NCBI GenBank assembly: GCA_903856555.1
Contig: CAIOCC010000169.1
Coordinates: 1 to 7,532 of the forward strand
From: an uncultured Bacteroidota bacterium
Lineage (GTDB): Bacteria > Bacteroidota > Bacteroidia > UBA7662
Length of the DNA: 7,532 nucleotides
Direction of reading: 5' to 3'
Notes under the pieces: model-generated
Seen by the model: only the letters and a program-made list of their open reading frames with translations
Databases searched by the model: none
Told to the model about the DNA's origin: nothing
Shown: positions 6,280 to 7,532 of the stretch, in pieces
Numbering within the stretch: the first letter of the stretch is position 1
How the letters are laid out: the number at the start of each line of letters is the position of its first letter
Program-made: the position numbers and the translations under genes

Positions 6280-7017
6280 CTAGGCCTTGAGGCGAAGCCC
6301 AAACCGATTGAACTCATCCTGGGTCTCGATTTCCAAACGCCCTACTTGTAACATCTCCAACATGGCAAGAAATGTAAAAATGGCTTGCATTTTGTCGGTA
6401 AAATCCACAAACAATTCCTCAAAAGTGACGAATTCACGGGCATTGAGTCGATTGGCCAGGTAATTACGCTGCGCCGCGATGGAATACGGGTACGGCGTCA
6501 CCTTGTGCACCACCTTGACCCGTTCGCTTCCCCTGGCCACGGCCTGATGAAAATATTTGAGTAACTGATAGAGATCTACATGCAGGAGGTCTTGGTCAAT
6601 GCCCAGGCTTTCCTCCACTCGAGTCCACTCCTGTTCCTTGTTCCCCCGGGGCATCAAGGATTGACGATGCTCCTCCATGGCCTGCAACTCCTCGGTCACC
6701 GCTTTGTAGCGTTTGTATTCCAACAATCGGGCCGCGAGGTCTGCTCTGGGATCGATTTCTTCGCCTTGTTCATCCAATTCAGGACGGGGAAGCAGCATGC
6801 GGGCCTTGATGCGAATCAACGTCGCCGCAACCAATATGAACTCAGAAGCGAGCTCGATATTGAGCTCCGCCATTTGCTGCATATAATCCAAAAAATCGGC
6901 GGTTATCCGTCCGATGGGGATGTCTTGAATGTCCAACTCATCCCTTTCGATAAAGAACAAGAGGAGGTCAAAGGGACCCTCGAAGCGATTTAGACGAATT
7001 TGATAAGTCTCGTTCAT
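6280..7017 (-). CDS. scpA: Segregation and condensation protein A (ScpA, kleisin of SMC complex)
   Basis: ScpA is the kleisin subunit that bridges the SMC head domains and, with ScpB, forms the bacterial condensin that compacts and separates the nucleoid. The 245-residue product shows the whole family layout. The N-terminal SMC-neck-binding region has FEGPFDLLLFFIERDELDIQ at 12-31 and continues with DIPIGRITADFL. The helical segment has LIRIKARMLLP (67-77). The acidic, poorly conserved middle spans about 78-150 and binds ScpB in relatives. The C-terminal winged helix runs from about 195 to 245 (FVTFEELFVDFTDKMQAIFTFLAMLEM, quoted as positions 196-222). Length is normal. ATG at 7017 starts right before the conserved YQIRL strand. 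It follows the M16 peptidase by 27 nt and precedes the transporter by 25 nt. scpB is not in the window. Confidence 0.97.
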   Translation of the reverse strand: MNETYQIRLNRFEGPFDLLLFFIERDELDIQDIPIGRITADFLDYMQQMAELNIELASEFILVAATLIRIKARMLLPRPELDEQGEEIDPRADLAARLLEYKRYKAVTEELQAMEEHRQSLMPRGNKEQEWTRVEESLGIDQDLLHVDLYQLLKYFHQAVARGSERVKVVHKVTPYPYSIAAQRNYLANRLNAREFVTFEELFVDFTDKMQAIFTFLAMLEMLQVGRLEIETQDEFNRFGLRLKA

Positions 7018-7044
7018 GGAATGGGACGAAAGATAGTTTGGAAA

Positions 7045-7532
7045 TCAAAGACCGGGGCCTGCTAAAACAACCACCGCCTTGTCAGGATCCAGGTAGGTTT
7101 GGGCCAAACGGCGAAGAGTTGCAGGTTCCAAGTCCTGCATGGTTTGAACCGATTGACGAAGGAAGTCCTCGCCAAGACCGTGGTGCCATAGGTCCCAATA
7201 GCGGTCCATCATGGCCAGGGGACCGTCCATTCCGGCCATCCACTGCCCCCTCAAATACGACAAGACCCTGTCAAATTCACCCTTGCCAACTTCCTCCTCG
7301 CGCAGCCTTTGCATTTCAAAGCGAACCTCCTCCAGAGCCAATTCAGCGGACCCCGCCTGCAGTTCCGATTGAATGGTCATCAAAGCATGGTCTCCAAAGG
7401 AACGCAAACCCGCACCTACCCCGTAGGTCAATCCCTTGTCCTCACGCAGATTCTGCATAAGCCTGGACCCAAAATACCCCCCCAACAAAACGGTCATGAT
7501 TTTGAGGGCATGGTAATCGAGATGGGTTTTGG
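7045..7532 (-). CDS. M16-family (insulinase/pitrilysin) peptidase, C-terminal part
   Basis: The reading frame is open to the right edge and gives the last 161 residues of an M16 protein; the start and any HxxEH zinc motif are outside. The visible part is the C-terminal M16 domain. KTHLDYHALKI leads into LGGYFGSRLMQNLREDKGLT, the family hallmark in which the Arg and the following Tyr (in GLTYGVG) are conserved substrate-binding residues. A long helical region follows, then RLAQTYLDPDKAVVVLAGPG at the end. M16 proteins act in the periplasm or outer envelope as clam-shell oligopeptidases or presequence-peptidase-like enzymes. In Bacteroidota they often occur as pairs in which one member lacks the zinc motif, so catalytic status is unknown here. 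An internal Met at 7497 is not a likely start, because the conserved domain begins before it. It probably heads, or is part of, the operon with scpA. Confidence 0.9.
   Translation of the reverse strand, partial: KTHLDYHALKIMTVLLGGYFGSRLMQNLREDKGLTYGVGAGLRSFGDHALMTIQSELQAGSAELALEEVRFEMQRLREEEVGKGEFDRVLSYLRGQWMAGMDGPLAMMDRYWDLWHHGLGEDFLRQSVQTMQDLEPATLRRLAQTYLDPDKAVVVLAGPGL

Noticed and set aside
6580..6993. 137-codon plus-strand frame opposite scpA
   Set aside because: It is antisense to a full-length, highly conserved ScpA with no start context or motif of its own.
1..7532. A new defence, CRISPR, mobile or biosynthetic system
   Set aside because: Every long gene falls into a known family with a housekeeping, transport or secretion role. 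No nuclease, transposase, reverse transcriptase, integrase, array of direct repeats or target-site duplication is visible.

Overview
The window is best read as ordinary chromosomal DNA from a member of the phylum Bacteroidota, with a GC-rich composition by eye. Three things point there. The large secreted protease ends in a type IX secretion (Por) sorting domain. The tetrapyrrole-methylase-fold methyltransferase is the Bacteroidota-type RsmI paralogue. The starts lack convincing Shine-Dalgarno sequences. A genus cannot be named from this sequence.

Layout from left to right. A leftward pair fills 1-3224: a secreted M43-type zinc metalloprotease (510-3224), followed 9 nt downstream by the start of a TerC-family membrane protein (1-500, cut by the window edge). 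A 93-bp divergent intergenic region (3225-3317) holds a small inverted repeat. The only confident rightward gene is the threonylcarbamoyl-AMP synthase Sua5/TsaC (3318-4322). It converges, with a 15-nt gap, on a leftward 28-codon membrane microprotein ORF (4338-4424). The rest is a tightly packed leftward array, in transcription order: the C-terminal part of an M16 peptidase (7532-7045, cut by the right edge), scpA (7017-6280), a BASS-family transporter (6253-5309) and the RsmI-like methyltransferase (5292-4522). Gaps in it are 27, 25 and 16 nt, so it is probably one operon. The microprotein follows after 97 nt.

Functionally this is mostly housekeeping: tRNA t6A synthesis (Sua5), chromosome condensation (ScpA), a probable RNA or ribosome methylase, proteolysis (M16) and transport (BASS). 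The accessory part is the secreted metalloprotease with its TerC partner. TerC proteins of the YkoY/YceF type are linked to supplying metal to exported enzymes, so that pairing is the most suggestive functional link here.

I found no tRNA, rRNA, CRISPR array, insertion sequence, phage gene or attachment site, and no defence-system-like cluster. No gene-free stretch exceeds 300 bases; the longest are about 93 and 97 nt. The items most worth checking are the metalloprotease-TerC pairing, the altered Na1 site of the transporter, the Cys-paired tandem repeats of the protease, and the microprotein.
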